Below, one piece after another: positions 53,989 through 62,218 of a stretch of 64,000 bases of DNA. The number at the start of each line of letters is the position of its first letter. Position 1 is the stretch's first letter. A model generated the notes under the pieces. The model was not told where the DNA came from and ran no database searches. It saw only the letters and a list, made by a program, of their open reading frames with translations. The stretch is from Marinibacterium profundimaris (lineage in GTDB: Bacteria; Pseudomonadota; Alphaproteobacteria; Rhodobacterales; Rhodobacteraceae): assembly GCF_002210095.1 (NCBI RefSeq), contig NZ_AQQR01000009.1, positions 1 through 64,000 of the forward strand, in the 5' to 3' direction. A program made the position numbers and the translations under genes.

Positions 53989-54878
53989 CCCGTTTTCGCG
54001 GCACTTTTTCCGTGATGGTCACGGCCTATGATGATGCGGGCAATTTCGATCCCGCCCGCATGGCGCGTTACACCGACTGGCAGGTGACCGAAGGCATTCA
54101 CGGGCTGATCCCGCTTGGGTCGACCGGCGAATTCCTGTCGCTGGACAAGGCAGAGCGCGAAGCCGTGGCGCGCTGTGTCGTCGACACCGTGGCGGGCCGG
54201 GTGCCGGTGCTGCTGGGCGCGGGGGCCGAACGCACGGAAGACGTGATCGAGAACTGCCGCATGGCCGAGGCCGTGGGCGCCGACGGGGTGATGATCATCC
54301 CGCCCTTCTACTCGACCCCCACCGAGGACGAGCTTTACCGCCATTACGCGCGGATCAGCGAAGCGACCGACCTGCCGATCATGCTGTACAACAACCCGGC
54401 GACGGCCAACGTGGACCTGACCCCGCCCATCGTGGCGCGCCTGTCGACGCTGAAGGGTGTGGACTACATCAAGGAAAGCACGATGGACGTGACCCGGGTG
54501 CGCGACATCATCGACCTGTGCGGCGACCGGATGACCGTCTTTGGCGGGATCATGGGCTTTGAAAGCTTCGTCAACGGGGCGCAGGGCTGGGTTGCCGTCG
54601 GATCGAACATCCTTCCGAAGGATTGCGCCCGGCTCTTTACCCTGACCGCGGATGCGCAGGATTACGACGAAGCCCGCGCGCTCTACAGGAAGATGCTGCC
54701 GGTGATCCGGCTGGTGGGCGGGCATCGCTATGTCTCGGCCACCAAGAAGGCGCTGGAGCTGATGGACCTGCCGACCGGCGATCCGCGCAGCCCGCGCCTG
54801 CCCTTGCCGGAGGCGGATATGCCCGAGCTTCTGGCGGCGCTTGAAGCGGTGGGGTTGGTGCATCTGGCAGAGGCCTGA
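53985..54878 (+). CDS. DapA/NAL-family (dihydrodipicolinate synthase-like) lyase
   Basis: 297 residues, TIM barrel class I aldolase. PLGSTGEF (substrate carboxylate loop), LYNNPATANVDLTP (Tyr) and YIKESTMDV with the Schiff-base Lys near residue 161 are intact. The family adds or removes pyruvate-like 2-oxo acids or deaminates related compounds. In this catabolic setting a retro-aldol cleavage or deamination of a 2-oxo acid is more likely than lysine biosynthesis; inference from neighbours. Confidence 0.9.
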   Translation: MTRFRGTFSVMVTAYDDAGNFDPARMARYTDWQVTEGIHGLIPLGSTGEFLSLDKAEREAVARCVVDTVAGRVPVLLGAGAERTEDVIENCRMAEAVGADGVMIIPPFYSTPTEDELYRHYARISEATDLPIMLYNNPATANVDLTPPIVARLSTLKGVDYIKESTMDVTRVRDIIDLCGDRMTVFGGIMGFESFVNGAQGWVAVGSNILPKDCARLFTLTADAQDYDEARALYRKMLPVIRLVGGHRYVSATKKALELMDLPTGDPRSPRLPLPEADMPELLAALEAVGLVHLAEA

Positions 54879-54882
54879 GCCA

Positions 54883-57705
54883 ATGCAGTTCCACTGGAAC
54901 GGCGCCTCGATCGACGCGCGGCCCGGCGACAGCATCGCCGCCGCCCTGACGGCGGCGGGCGTGCGCAAGCTGGGTGCCGGTTGCACTGGCCAGGACAGGG
55001 CGATGTTCTGCGGCATGGGCGTGTGCCAGGACTGCGCGGTCCAGGTCGACGGACAGGTGGGGCAACTGGCCTGCATGACCAAGGTCAGGCCGGGCATGGA
55101 TGTGCGCGCCCAGGATGACCTGACAACCGCGCCCGCGCATTGGGACGGCAACGCTGCCCTGCCGCGCGCGGTGAAGGTGGACGTGGCCGTGATCGGTGCG
55201 GGCCCCGCCGGTTTGCGGGCCGCCCTGCTTCTGGTCGGGTCCGGGGCGCGTGTTCTGGTCCTGGATGAGCGTGATGCCACGGGCGGGCAGTATTTCAAAC
55301 CGCGCAGCGATGGCTTTCGGCATGGAACCCCGAAAGACGCCCAGCACCGCGCGGGCGATGCGCTGCGCGCTTCGGTCACGGCTGCGGGGGTCGAGGTCGT
55401 CCACGGCCAGACGGTTTGGCATGCGCGCGGGGGCAGGGGCTTCACCTTGCGGTCGCATGGCGCGGATGGCGATCTGTCGATCACCGCGCGCGCCGTTCTG
55501 CTGGCCACCGGCGGCTACGAGATACCCGCGGTGGTGCCGGGCTGGACCGGGTCCAACGTTCTCAGCATCGGTGGCGCGCAGACCCTTGTGCGGCGCTACG
55601 GTGTCCTGCCGCCGGGGCCGGTTCTGGTGGCAGGGCAGGGGCCGCTTGGCTGGCAGCTGGCCGATGAGATCCTGCGATTGGGCGGACAGGTCGCCGCCGT
55701 GGTGGAACGCGCGGCCCTGCGCCGGCCCGGCGCGGTTCTGAGCGCGGCCATGCAATCGCCCGGGCTGATCGCGGCGGGGCTGGGTCAAAGACTGCGTTTC
55801 GCGCGGGCCGGTGTTCCGGTGTTGACCGGCTGGGAGCTGGCCGGGATTTCCGAGGATGGAGCAATCGTGCAGCCCGTTGCCGGCGGCGCCACCCGGACGA
55901 TCCGGGCGCGCACGGTGTGCATCGGGGCCGGTTTCGCGCCACAGATGGAACTGGCGCGGCTGATGGGGGCCGAGCTGGTCGCGGGCAAGGGCCATGGCTG
56001 GCCGGTGCCGCGACGCGACGAGGATGGCACCACCTCGGTTCCGGGGCTTTGGATTGCCGGTGACGCTGGCGGCATGGGCGGGGCGCCCGCCGCCGAGGCG
56101 CAGGGCGCGCTGGCGGGCGCGGCGATCGCGCGGTTTCTGGGTCTTAGGCCGCCCGCGGTTTCGGCCGCGCCTCTTCACCGTGCGCAACGGTTCCAATCCG
56201 CGCTTTGGGCCTTGTTCGATGCACCGCCGCCAAAGCCGCCCGCCGACAGCGCCATGGTCTGCCGGTGCGAGGCGGTCACGGCAGGCGCGCTGCGCCGCTG
56301 CATTGCCGAAGGGGCCCGTGATCCCGGCGCCCTCAAACGCGAAACCCGCATGGGCATGGGGCGGTGCCAGGGGCGATATTGCCTGCCCGTGGCGCTTCGG
56401 CTGCTGGCGGATGCAGAGCAGCCGCAATCGCCCGAACGGCTGTTTGCACCGCAACTCCCTGCCAAGCCGGTCTCGGTCTCGGCGCTGGGGATCGAAAAGC
56501 CGGAATGGGGCGGCCACCGCGAAAGCGCACCGGCGGCCCGGCCCGGATCGCCGCCCGACACACCGCTGCATCAAGACAGCGCCGATCTTGTTGTCATTGG
56601 CGGCGGCATCACCGGCATTTCCGCCGCGCTTTTTGCCGGAAGGCAGGGCGCAAACGTCACCGTGCTGGAGCGTGGCTGGCTCAATGCCGAGGCCTCGGGC
56701 GGCAACGCGGGGAGCCTGCACCTGCAACTGCTGTCCTGGGACTTTGGACAAAAGGCGGTGGGCGGCGGCGACCTGCAACTGCGGACACTGCCGCTTCAGC
56801 AGGAATCCATCGCGCTCTGGGCCGAGCTGGAGCATCAGCTTGGCGCGGATTTCGAGATGACCACCTCCGGCGGCCTGATGGTGGCGGAAACCGAGGCGCA
56901 GATTCCCTTCCTTGAACAGAAGGCGCAGTCCGAAGCCCGGTTCGGCATCACGACCGAGATCATCGGCCCCGACCGTCTGCGCCAGATCGCGCCAGGGATT
57001 TCGCCGCGCATGGTGGCCGCGGCCTGGTGCCCGGGCGAGGGCAAGATCAATCCGCTTGCGGCCTCGCGGGCCCTGGTGGCCGAGGCACGCGCGCAGGGCG
57101 TCTGTTTCGAAGAACAGGCACCGGTCACGGGCATTGCACGCGCGGGCGACGGCTATGAGATCACGACGCCGCGCGGCACGGTCCGTGCGAAGCGTATCGT
57201 CATCGCGGCGGGCGGTTGGGCGTCGCAACTGGGCCGGATGCTGGGCGCGGACATCCCGGTCAAGGGCGCACCGTTGCAGATGGTGGTGACCGAACGCACG
57301 GCGCCGGTTCTGCCCTGCCTCGTGGCCCATGCCGACCGGCACCTGACCATGAAACAGACCCGCGCCGGCACCGTCCTGATCGGTGGCGCCTGGACGGCCG
57401 AAACCGGGCCGGGCGGCCAGTCGCGCGTTCTGCCCGAAAGCCTTGAGGGCAACCTTTGGGTGGCGGCGCGCACGGTTCCCGCGGTCGGCGGCCTGCGCGT
57501 TCTGCGCAGTTGGGCCGCGATGAACATCGACATTGACGGCGCGCCGCTGATCGGCCCTTTGCCGGGTCATCCCGGCGTCACGGTCGCCGCCACCGCCAAC
57601 GGTTACACCCTTGGCCCGCTGATGGGCCGCGAAGTGGCGCAGGCCGCTCTCAACGGCACCATGCGGCAGGACATCGCCGCATTCACCTTCGAACGTTTCA
57701 ATTGA
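54883..57705 (+). CDS. Three-subunit HcnABC/opine-oxidase-type dehydrogenase fused in one chain
   Basis: 940 residues. Residues 1-90: [2Fe-2S] domain with Cys43, Cys48, Cys51 and Cys64, as in HcnA. About 98-455: pyridine-nucleotide-disulfide-type flavoprotein, VIGAGPAGLRAALLL and GQGPLGWQLADEIL, as in HcnB. About 458-515: BFD-like [2Fe-2S] with Cys460, Cys462, Cys495 and Cys500. Pro-rich linker about 520-565. About 567-940: DAAO/GlyOx-type flavoprotein, VIGGGITGISAALFA and INIDGAPLIGPLPG-like end, as in HcnC. Relatives oxidise glycine, opines, D-hydroxyproline or sarcosine-like secondary amines at the membrane. ATG 54883 stands five bases after the lyase stop. Confidence 0.9.
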   Translation: MQFHWNGASIDARPGDSIAAALTAAGVRKLGAGCTGQDRAMFCGMGVCQDCAVQVDGQVGQLACMTKVRPGMDVRAQDDLTTAPAHWDGNAALPRAVKVDVAVIGAGPAGLRAALLLVGSGARVLVLDERDATGGQYFKPRSDGFRHGTPKDAQHRAGDALRASVTAAGVEVVHGQTVWHARGGRGFTLRSHGADGDLSITARAVLLATGGYEIPAVVPGWTGSNVLSIGGAQTLVRRYGVLPPGPVLVAGQGPLGWQLADEILRLGGQVAAVVERAALRRPGAVLSAAMQSPGLIAAGLGQRLRFARAGVPVLTGWELAGISEDGAIVQPVAGGATRTIRARTVCIGAGFAPQMELARLMGAELVAGKGHGWPVPRRDEDGTTSVPGLWIAGDAGGMGGAPAAEAQGALAGAAIARFLGLRPPAVSAAPLHRAQRFQSALWALFDAPPPKPPADSAMVCRCEAVTAGALRRCIAEGARDPGALKRETRMGMGRCQGRYCLPVALRLLADAEQPQSPERLFAPQLPAKPVSVSALGIEKPEWGGHRESAPAARPGSPPDTPLHQDSADLVVIGGGITGISAALFAGRQGANVTVLERGWLNAEASGGNAGSLHLQLLSWDFGQKAVGGGDLQLRTLPLQQESIALWAELEHQLGADFEMTTSGGLMVAETEAQIPFLEQKAQSEARFGITTEIIGPDRLRQIAPGISPRMVAAAWCPGEGKINPLAASRALVAEARAQGVCFEEQAPVTGIARAGDGYEITTPRGTVRAKRIVIAAGGWASQLGRMLGADIPVKGAPLQMVVTERTAPVLPCLVAHADRHLTMKQTRAGTVLIGGAWTAETGPGGQSRVLPESLEGNLWVAARTVPAVGGLRVLRSWAAMNIDIDGAPLIGPLPGHPGVTVAATANGYTLGPLMGREVAQAALNGTMRQDIAAFTFERFN

Positions 57706-57718
57706 TGAAAGGCACAGA

Positions 57719-58141
57719 ATGACCAAACTGAAGATCAAGGCCGGCCCCTATACCTTTGACGCCGTCCTGGAAGAGGAGGCCGCGCCGCAGACCTGCGCCG
57801 CCTTCCGCAAGCTGCTCCCCTATAAAAGCCAGGTGGTGCATGTCCGCTGGAGCGGCGAGGGCGTCTGGATTCCGCTGGGCGAGCATGACTTCGGCGTCGG
57901 CTATGAAAACCACACGTCGCACCCGGCACCGGGCCATATCATCCTGTACCCCGGCGGCATCTCTGAGACCGAGATCCTGCTGGCCTATGGCGGTGTCGAT
58001 TTCTCTTCCAAGATGGGCCAGCTTGCGGGCAACCACTTCATCACCCTCACCAGCGGGCATGAGAACCTGATGAAACTTGGCAATCTGACCCTTTGGGAAG
58101 GGGCGCAGGACGTCACGTTCGAACTGGCGCCCGACGCCTGA
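57719..58141 (+). CDS. DUF3830 family protein (cyclophilin-like fold)
   Basis: 140 residues. EEEAAPQTCAAFRKLLPYKS, VHVRWSGEGVWIPLG and GHIILYPGGISETEILLAYGG, then LAGNHFITLTSG match the DUF3830 family as I know it. Function is unknown; the fold resembles cyclophilin-like proteins and members often sit beside hydantoinase, M20 or ABC genes. Here it ends the GntR-flanked operon, 13 bases after the fusion enzyme. Confidence 0.85.
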   Translation: MTKLKIKAGPYTFDAVLEEEAAPQTCAAFRKLLPYKSQVVHVRWSGEGVWIPLGEHDFGVGYENHTSHPAPGHIILYPGGISETEILLAYGGVDFSSKMGQLAGNHFITLTSGHENLMKLGNLTLWEGAQDVTFELAPDA

Positions 58142-58461
58142 AGCAGGACAGGCGGCCCGGTCGGGCCCGGGGTTTCGGAAATCCCGGGTCCGGCCGGGGA
58201 CACCCGCGCGGGACGGTCTTAACCCGGTGGCAAGGGAGAGGCGCGGAGGCCGGTCAGTTTCCGTGCAGGCGCGCGGCATGCAGGGCTGTGCGGTCCAGCT
58301 TTGCCGGACCTGCGGTATCCGGTTAGAATACCGTCGATGTCCGGACGTGCGCCGCCTGGCCGAACCGGATTTACCGATGCCTGCCGCCGGGGCACCGCAA
58401 ACAGAGACCCCGGGGCCCGTCACCGGCTTTCACGGGCGAACATAGTTGGAATAATGATGTC
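58142..58461. other. Promoter region of GntR paralogue 2 with CGGTAT-N9-ATACCG dyad
   Basis: 320 bases without a gene. The dyad at 58313-58333 uses the same half-sites (CGGTAT and ATACCG) as the operator at 49048 but with arms drawn together by 10 bases, about one helical turn. This suggests cross-binding by one or both GntR paralogues. Confidence 0.5.
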
Positions 58462-59130
58462 ATGACGAAACAGCCGCCTTCCTCGGACCTCGCGGTGCCG
58501 CAGCGTCGGGGCACGTTGGCGGATCAGGCTTACGCCGCGATCTCGACGATGATCGAACAGCGCGACCTTTCCGCCGGAAGCGTGATCGTGGAGCAGCAGA
58601 TTGCCGACCTGCTGGGTATCTCACGCACCCCCTTGCGCCACGCCCTGCAGCGACTGGAATCGCAGGGCGTGCTTGTGAAGTCGGCCAACCGGTCCTTCCA
58701 GGTGCGCAAGGTCGAGTTGCGGGAATACCTGCAAAGCCTGAAGGTCAGGGAGCTTCTGGAAGCCGAGGCCGCGGCGCTGTGCGTGAACCGGGTCGATCCG
58801 GCGGCCATCGCACGGGCGCGTCAGACGTTGCACACCGTGAAAGAGCAGCAGCCCTACGACATGCTGGCCCATTGGCGGTCGGATGACGAAGTGCACGGGC
58901 TGGTGATCGAGAACTGCGGCAACCGCGTCATGGCCGACATGCTCCATGCCCTGCGCGCCAGCACCAAGATGTTCGAGATCGACCGCCTTGCGGAACGACT
59001 GGAGCCCGACACCCGCCAGCACGAGGCCATCCTAGACGCGCTGGAAGCCCGCGATGCCCGGCTTGCGCACGAGGCGATGGCCGGCCACATCCGGTCCCTG
59101 CTTCAGTTTGCGATCGAGACGGTGTCATGA
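58462..59130 (+). CDS. GntR/FCD-family regulator (paralogue 2)
   Basis: 222 residues. Nearly the same architecture as the protein at 48242, including identical runs such as RKVELREYLQSLKVR and AHWRSDDEVHGL. Winged helix VVEQ-like part reads VIVEQQIADLLGISRTPLRHAL. It ends the M20-to-DUF3830 region and is convergent (10 bases) with the DUF6282-type gene of the second importer operon. Confidence 0.93.
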   Translation: MTKQPPSSDLAVPQRRGTLADQAYAAISTMIEQRDLSAGSVIVEQQIADLLGISRTPLRHALQRLESQGVLVKSANRSFQVRKVELREYLQSLKVRELLEAEAAALCVNRVDPAAIARARQTLHTVKEQQPYDMLAHWRSDDEVHGLVIENCGNRVMADMLHALRASTKMFEIDRLAERLEPDTRQHEAILDALEARDARLAHEAMAGHIRSLLQFAIETVS

Positions 59131-59140
59131 TCTCCTTTGC

Positions 59141-60103
59141 CTAGGATCCGACCCTGAACAGCGCTGCAGGGGTCTCGCCGGTCATGCGCCGAAGCGCCTC
59201 GCGCGTCAGGCCGCAGCTTTCCAGCAGCAAGAGGAACTCTCGCAGCCCTTCGACCGGCGGCGGCAGGAGGAACACGCCGCAATCCCCCGAAAGCACCACC
59301 TTGTCCACCGGGGCGGACCGGATGAGGGCGACCATTTCGGGCGCGCTGACCGGGGGCACGGTGTTGCGGGCGGCGTCCACATGGGTCAGCCCGGTCTGGG
59401 TGGCGTGGCTGGCGAAGAAGAACGAAAATTCCACATGCGCGCCCATCCCGGCCAGTTCGGCCACGGTCGCGGCGTCATAGTGGCTGGCAGGCACGAGGAG
59501 ACGGGTGACACCACGGGCGCGCGCCGCGTCGACCATGCGCAGCGCCTCTGCCGCGCTCAGGTGGCCGGTGTTCAGCACCACGTCGGCCTCGGCCACCAGG
59601 TCGAGGATCTCGGGCAGCGGGTCGGGCAGAGGGCCGCTCTCGGGGATGGCGAGGCAGCGCGCGATGTGGTCCTCGGACCGGTTTTCCAATCGCGCAATGT
59701 GGCGGGTGTGATGGGTGGGCAGCGAGATGAAGCGCGCCCCATCGCCCGGCGCGCCATAGCCCAGCTTCAGCGCGACGCGCACGGCCTCGGCACTGATGCC
59801 GCCGGCGGGGGGTTCCATGATCAGCCCGCCGAAGACCTCGACGCCCAGGTGCCCCAACTGGCGATTGGCCAGCGCGGCAAGGCCCGAGGTATTGGCGAAA
59901 TTGTCCATCAGGCCAATGGCGCGCATGCCGGCGGCGGCGGCCATGCGGGTGGCCTCGAACACGTCAATCGAGCGGTGGTTGATATGCGGGCAGGCATGCA
60001 CATGCCCGTCCACCGCGCCGACCAGCAGGTCAGCGCCGGGCAGCCGGGAAGGCAGATTTGCGGGCAGCCCCTCAGTGGCGCAGGATTTTTCCGACGAAGT
60101 CAC
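59141..60103 (-). CDS. Amidohydrolase-like protein (DUF6282 type)
   Basis: 320 residues. VDGHVHACPHINHRSIDVFEATRMAAAAGMRAIGL has the HxH metal motif of amidohydrolases; SLPTHHTRH, LNTGHLSAAEALRMVDAA, VPASHYD and VLSGDCGVF supply further possible ligands. Resembles the DUF6282 family, of unknown substrate. GTG 60103 is chosen because AAAAGGAGAG stands right before it; this overlaps the ATPase gene by 32 bases. Last gene of the second amino-acid importer operon. Confidence 0.8.
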   Translation of the reverse strand: MTSSEKSCATEGLPANLPSRLPGADLLVGAVDGHVHACPHINHRSIDVFEATRMAAAAGMRAIGLMDNFANTSGLAALANRQLGHLGVEVFGGLIMEPPAGGISAEAVRVALKLGYGAPGDGARFISLPTHHTRHIARLENRSEDHIARCLAIPESGPLPDPLPEILDLVAEADVVLNTGHLSAAEALRMVDAARARGVTRLLVPASHYDAATVAELAGMGAHVEFSFFFASHATQTGLTHVDAARNTVPPVSAPEMVALIRSAPVDKVVLSGDCGVFLLPPPVEGLREFLLLLESCGLTREALRRMTGETPAALFRVGS

Positions 60104-60809
60104 GGGTTCTCTCCTTTTCGGGGGCATCGAAGATCTGCGCGGGCGAGCCGAGCTCGACCACCTTGCCGTCGGCCATGAAGGCGACGCGGGCGCTGATTTC
60201 GCGGATGAAGCCCATCTCGTGGCTGACGATCAGCATGGTCATGCCGTCTTCGGCCAGGCCCCGGATGGTATCGAGCACCTCGCTGACCAGCTCGGGGTCG
60301 AGCGCGGCGGTCACCTCGTCCAGCAGGAGGATTTCGGGCTTCAGGCACAGGCCGCGCGCGATGGCGACCCGCTGCTGCTGGCCGCCCGAAAGCTGGTCGG
60401 GGTAGCTGTTTATCTTGTCGGCCAGCCCGACCTTGGCCAGAAGATGCTCGGCTTCGGGGCGAACATCCCTGGGCTTGCGGCCGCGCACCTTGGTGGGCGC
60501 GATCATCACGTTTTCCAGCACGGTCAGGTTCTGAAACAGGTTGTATTGCTGGAACACGATGGCGGCGCGGTCGCGCAACCGCCGGATCTCGGCGGGCTTG
60601 TCGAAGTTGATCGGCTCGCCGCCCACGCGGACCTGGCCCGCCTCGGGTTTGAGCAGCCCGGTCAGCACCCGCAGGATCGTGCTCTTGCCCGATCCGGAGG
60701 GGCCGATCAGGCCGACGGTTTCACCTGAGCCGACCGAGATGTCGATCCCGTCGAGCACCCGCAGTTTTCCATAGGCGGCGCTGATGTTATCGAGTTCGAG
60801 ATGAGCCAA
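60072..60809 (-). CDS. Polar amino-acid ABC importer ATPase (second system)
   Basis: 245 residues. Walker A GPSGSGKST, Q-loop VFQQYNLFQNLTVLEN, signature [15 protein letters not shown], Walker B ILLLDEVTAALDPE (Val instead of the usual Pro after Glu), switch VSHEMGF. Overlaps the permease gene by 23 bases. Confidence 0.94.
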   Translation of the reverse strand: MAHLELDNISAAYGKLRVLDGIDISVGSGETVGLIGPSGSGKSTILRVLTGLLKPEAGQVRVGGEPINFDKPAEIRRLRDRAAIVFQQYNLFQNLTVLENVMIAPTKVRGRKPRDVRPEAEHLLAKVGLADKINSYPDQLSGGQQQRVAIARGLCLKPEILLLDEVTAALDPELVSEVLDTIRGLAEDGMTMLIVSHEMGFIREISARVAFMADGKVVELGSPAQIFDAPEKERTRDFVGKILRH

Positions 60810-61461
60810 GTTTTTTCTCCAGTTTCGCGCCGAGGCGGGACAGGGGGTAGGACAGCATGAAATAGGCGACGAGGATCACCCCAAAGGACACGCCCGCGGA
60901 AAAGCCGCGGTTGTTGAAGACCTTGCCGACATAGGTGAGCTCGATCACCCCGATCTGCGAGGCCAGCGCACTGTCCTTGATGAAGAGGATGAAGAAACCG
61001 AAGGCCGGCGGCAGGATCACCGTCCAGGCCTGCGGCAGCACCACGTAGCGGATGGTCTGCAGCAGCGTGAAGTTCATCGTCTCGGCGGCGTGCCACTGGT
61101 TGGGATGCACCGATTGCAGCCCGGCGCGCACGATCTCTGCCAAAAAGGCGGTGCCGATCAGCACGACGGTCACGCAGCCCACCGTGAAGGTCGAGACATC
61201 GAGCCCGCTGAACTGGAAGATGAAGAAACACAGCATCAGCGTGACAAGGAAGGGCACGCGGCGGAAGAATTCGGTGAAGACCAGCGCCAGCGCCCGCAGG
61301 GGCAGGGTGAGCGGCCCGGTCGTCAGCCGCGCCACGGCCAGCGCGGTGCCGAAGAGCCCGCCAAGGATGCAGCCCAGGGCCGACAGCGCGAAGGTGGTCG
61401 CCATGCCCTTGAGCAGGAAGATGACGTTGTAATAGGTGAGAAGATCGGCCAGTTCGCTCAT
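60787..61461 (-). CDS. Polar amino-acid ABC importer permease 2 (second system)
   Basis: 224 residues, about five membrane segments: YYNVIFLLKGMATTFALSALG start, RRVPFLVTLML, and the docking loop HAAETMNFTLLQTIRYVVLPQA. The start at 61461 touches the stop of the preceding permease. Confidence 0.93.
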   Translation of the reverse strand: MSELADLLTYYNVIFLLKGMATTFALSALGCILGGLFGTALAVARLTTGPLTLPLRALALVFTEFFRRVPFLVTLMLCFFIFQFSGLDVSTFTVGCVTVVLIGTAFLAEIVRAGLQSVHPNQWHAAETMNFTLLQTIRYVVLPQAWTVILPPAFGFFILFIKDSALASQIGVIELTYVGKVFNNRGFSAGVSFGVILVAYFMLSYPLSRLGAKLEKKLGSSRTR

Positions 61462-62135
61462 CACACCACCCTCATTTTTGCGCGGAAGGCAAAGCGGCCG
61501 AACAGCGCCAGAAGCACCGAGGCGGCCAGCGTGACCACCACGTAGATCACCGCCACGATCGAAAAGACCTCGAGCGAGCGGAAGGTTTCGCTGTTGATGT
61601 TGAAGGCCCGGCCGGTCAGTTCCTCGACCCCGAAGATCGCGGCCATCGAGGTGCCAAGCGTCATCAGGATGTAGTGGTTCGACAGCGGCGGAAACAGCAC
61701 CTTGGCCACGTGCGGCAGGATCACGTAGCGGATCTGCTGCCAGCGGGAAAAGCCCAGCACCTCGGCGGCTTCCATCTCGCTCTGGCGGCGGCTTTCGAAA
61801 CCGGCGCGCTGGATCTCGGTCAGGTAGGCGCCCGCGTTCAGCGTCATTCCCAGCAGCACCGCCATGTAGGAGCTCAGGAAGATGCCCATGTCGGGCAGGG
61901 CGAAATAAAGGAAGTAGATCTGCACCAGCTGCGGCGTGTTGACGAAGAACACCACGTAGGCGTTGACCCCGTGCCGCATCCAGCCGCTGCCGAATGTCTT
62001 GACCGCGGCGCAGGCGGTGCCGATCAGCATGCCACCGCAAAAGGCGAGAAAGGCGATCTGCAGGCTGAGCCAGGCGCCTTTCAGAAGATAGGGGACGTAT
62101 GGCCAGACCTGGCCGTACTGGAAAGTATAGTCCAT
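61461..62135 (-). CDS. Polar amino-acid ABC importer permease 1 (second system)
   Basis: 224 residues. YLLKGAWLSLQIAFLAFCGG, FFVNTPQLVQIYFLYFALP and MEAAEVLGFSRWQQIRYVILP are HisQ/GlnP-type features. The two permeases presumably form a heterodimer. It lies 83 bases downstream of the binding protein. Confidence 0.93.
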   Translation of the reverse strand: MDYTFQYGQVWPYVPYLLKGAWLSLQIAFLAFCGGMLIGTACAAVKTFGSGWMRHGVNAYVVFFVNTPQLVQIYFLYFALPDMGIFLSSYMAVLLGMTLNAGAYLTEIQRAGFESRRQSEMEAAEVLGFSRWQQIRYVILPHVAKVLFPPLSNHYILMTLGTSMAAIFGVEELTGRAFNINSETFRSLEVFSIVAVIYVVVTLAASVLLALFGRFAFRAKMRVV

Positions 62136-62218
62136 CGATTACCCGTATGTGGCGGTCCGAAGGCAAGGCCCCCGCGGCACAGCCGGCGGGGACCCTGATG
62201 GCGCTGGGGGAGAGAGGG

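Noticed and set aside
53985-54878. Genuine lysine-biosynthetic dapA
   Set aside because: Its place in a catabolic operon with an importer and amine dehydrogenase, on a plasmid-like replicon, makes biosynthetic DapA unlikely although the fold and catalytic Lys agree.
54883-57705. Sarcosine oxidase alpha subunit
   Set aside because: The N-terminal Fer2 plus flavoprotein order agrees, but the C-terminal part is a DAAO-type flavoprotein, not the aminomethyltransferase (GCV_T) domain of SoxA.
54637-57738. 1033-codon open frame on the minus strand
   Set aside because: Antisense to the fused dehydrogenase; no recognisable domain, whereas the plus strand shows several complete motifs.
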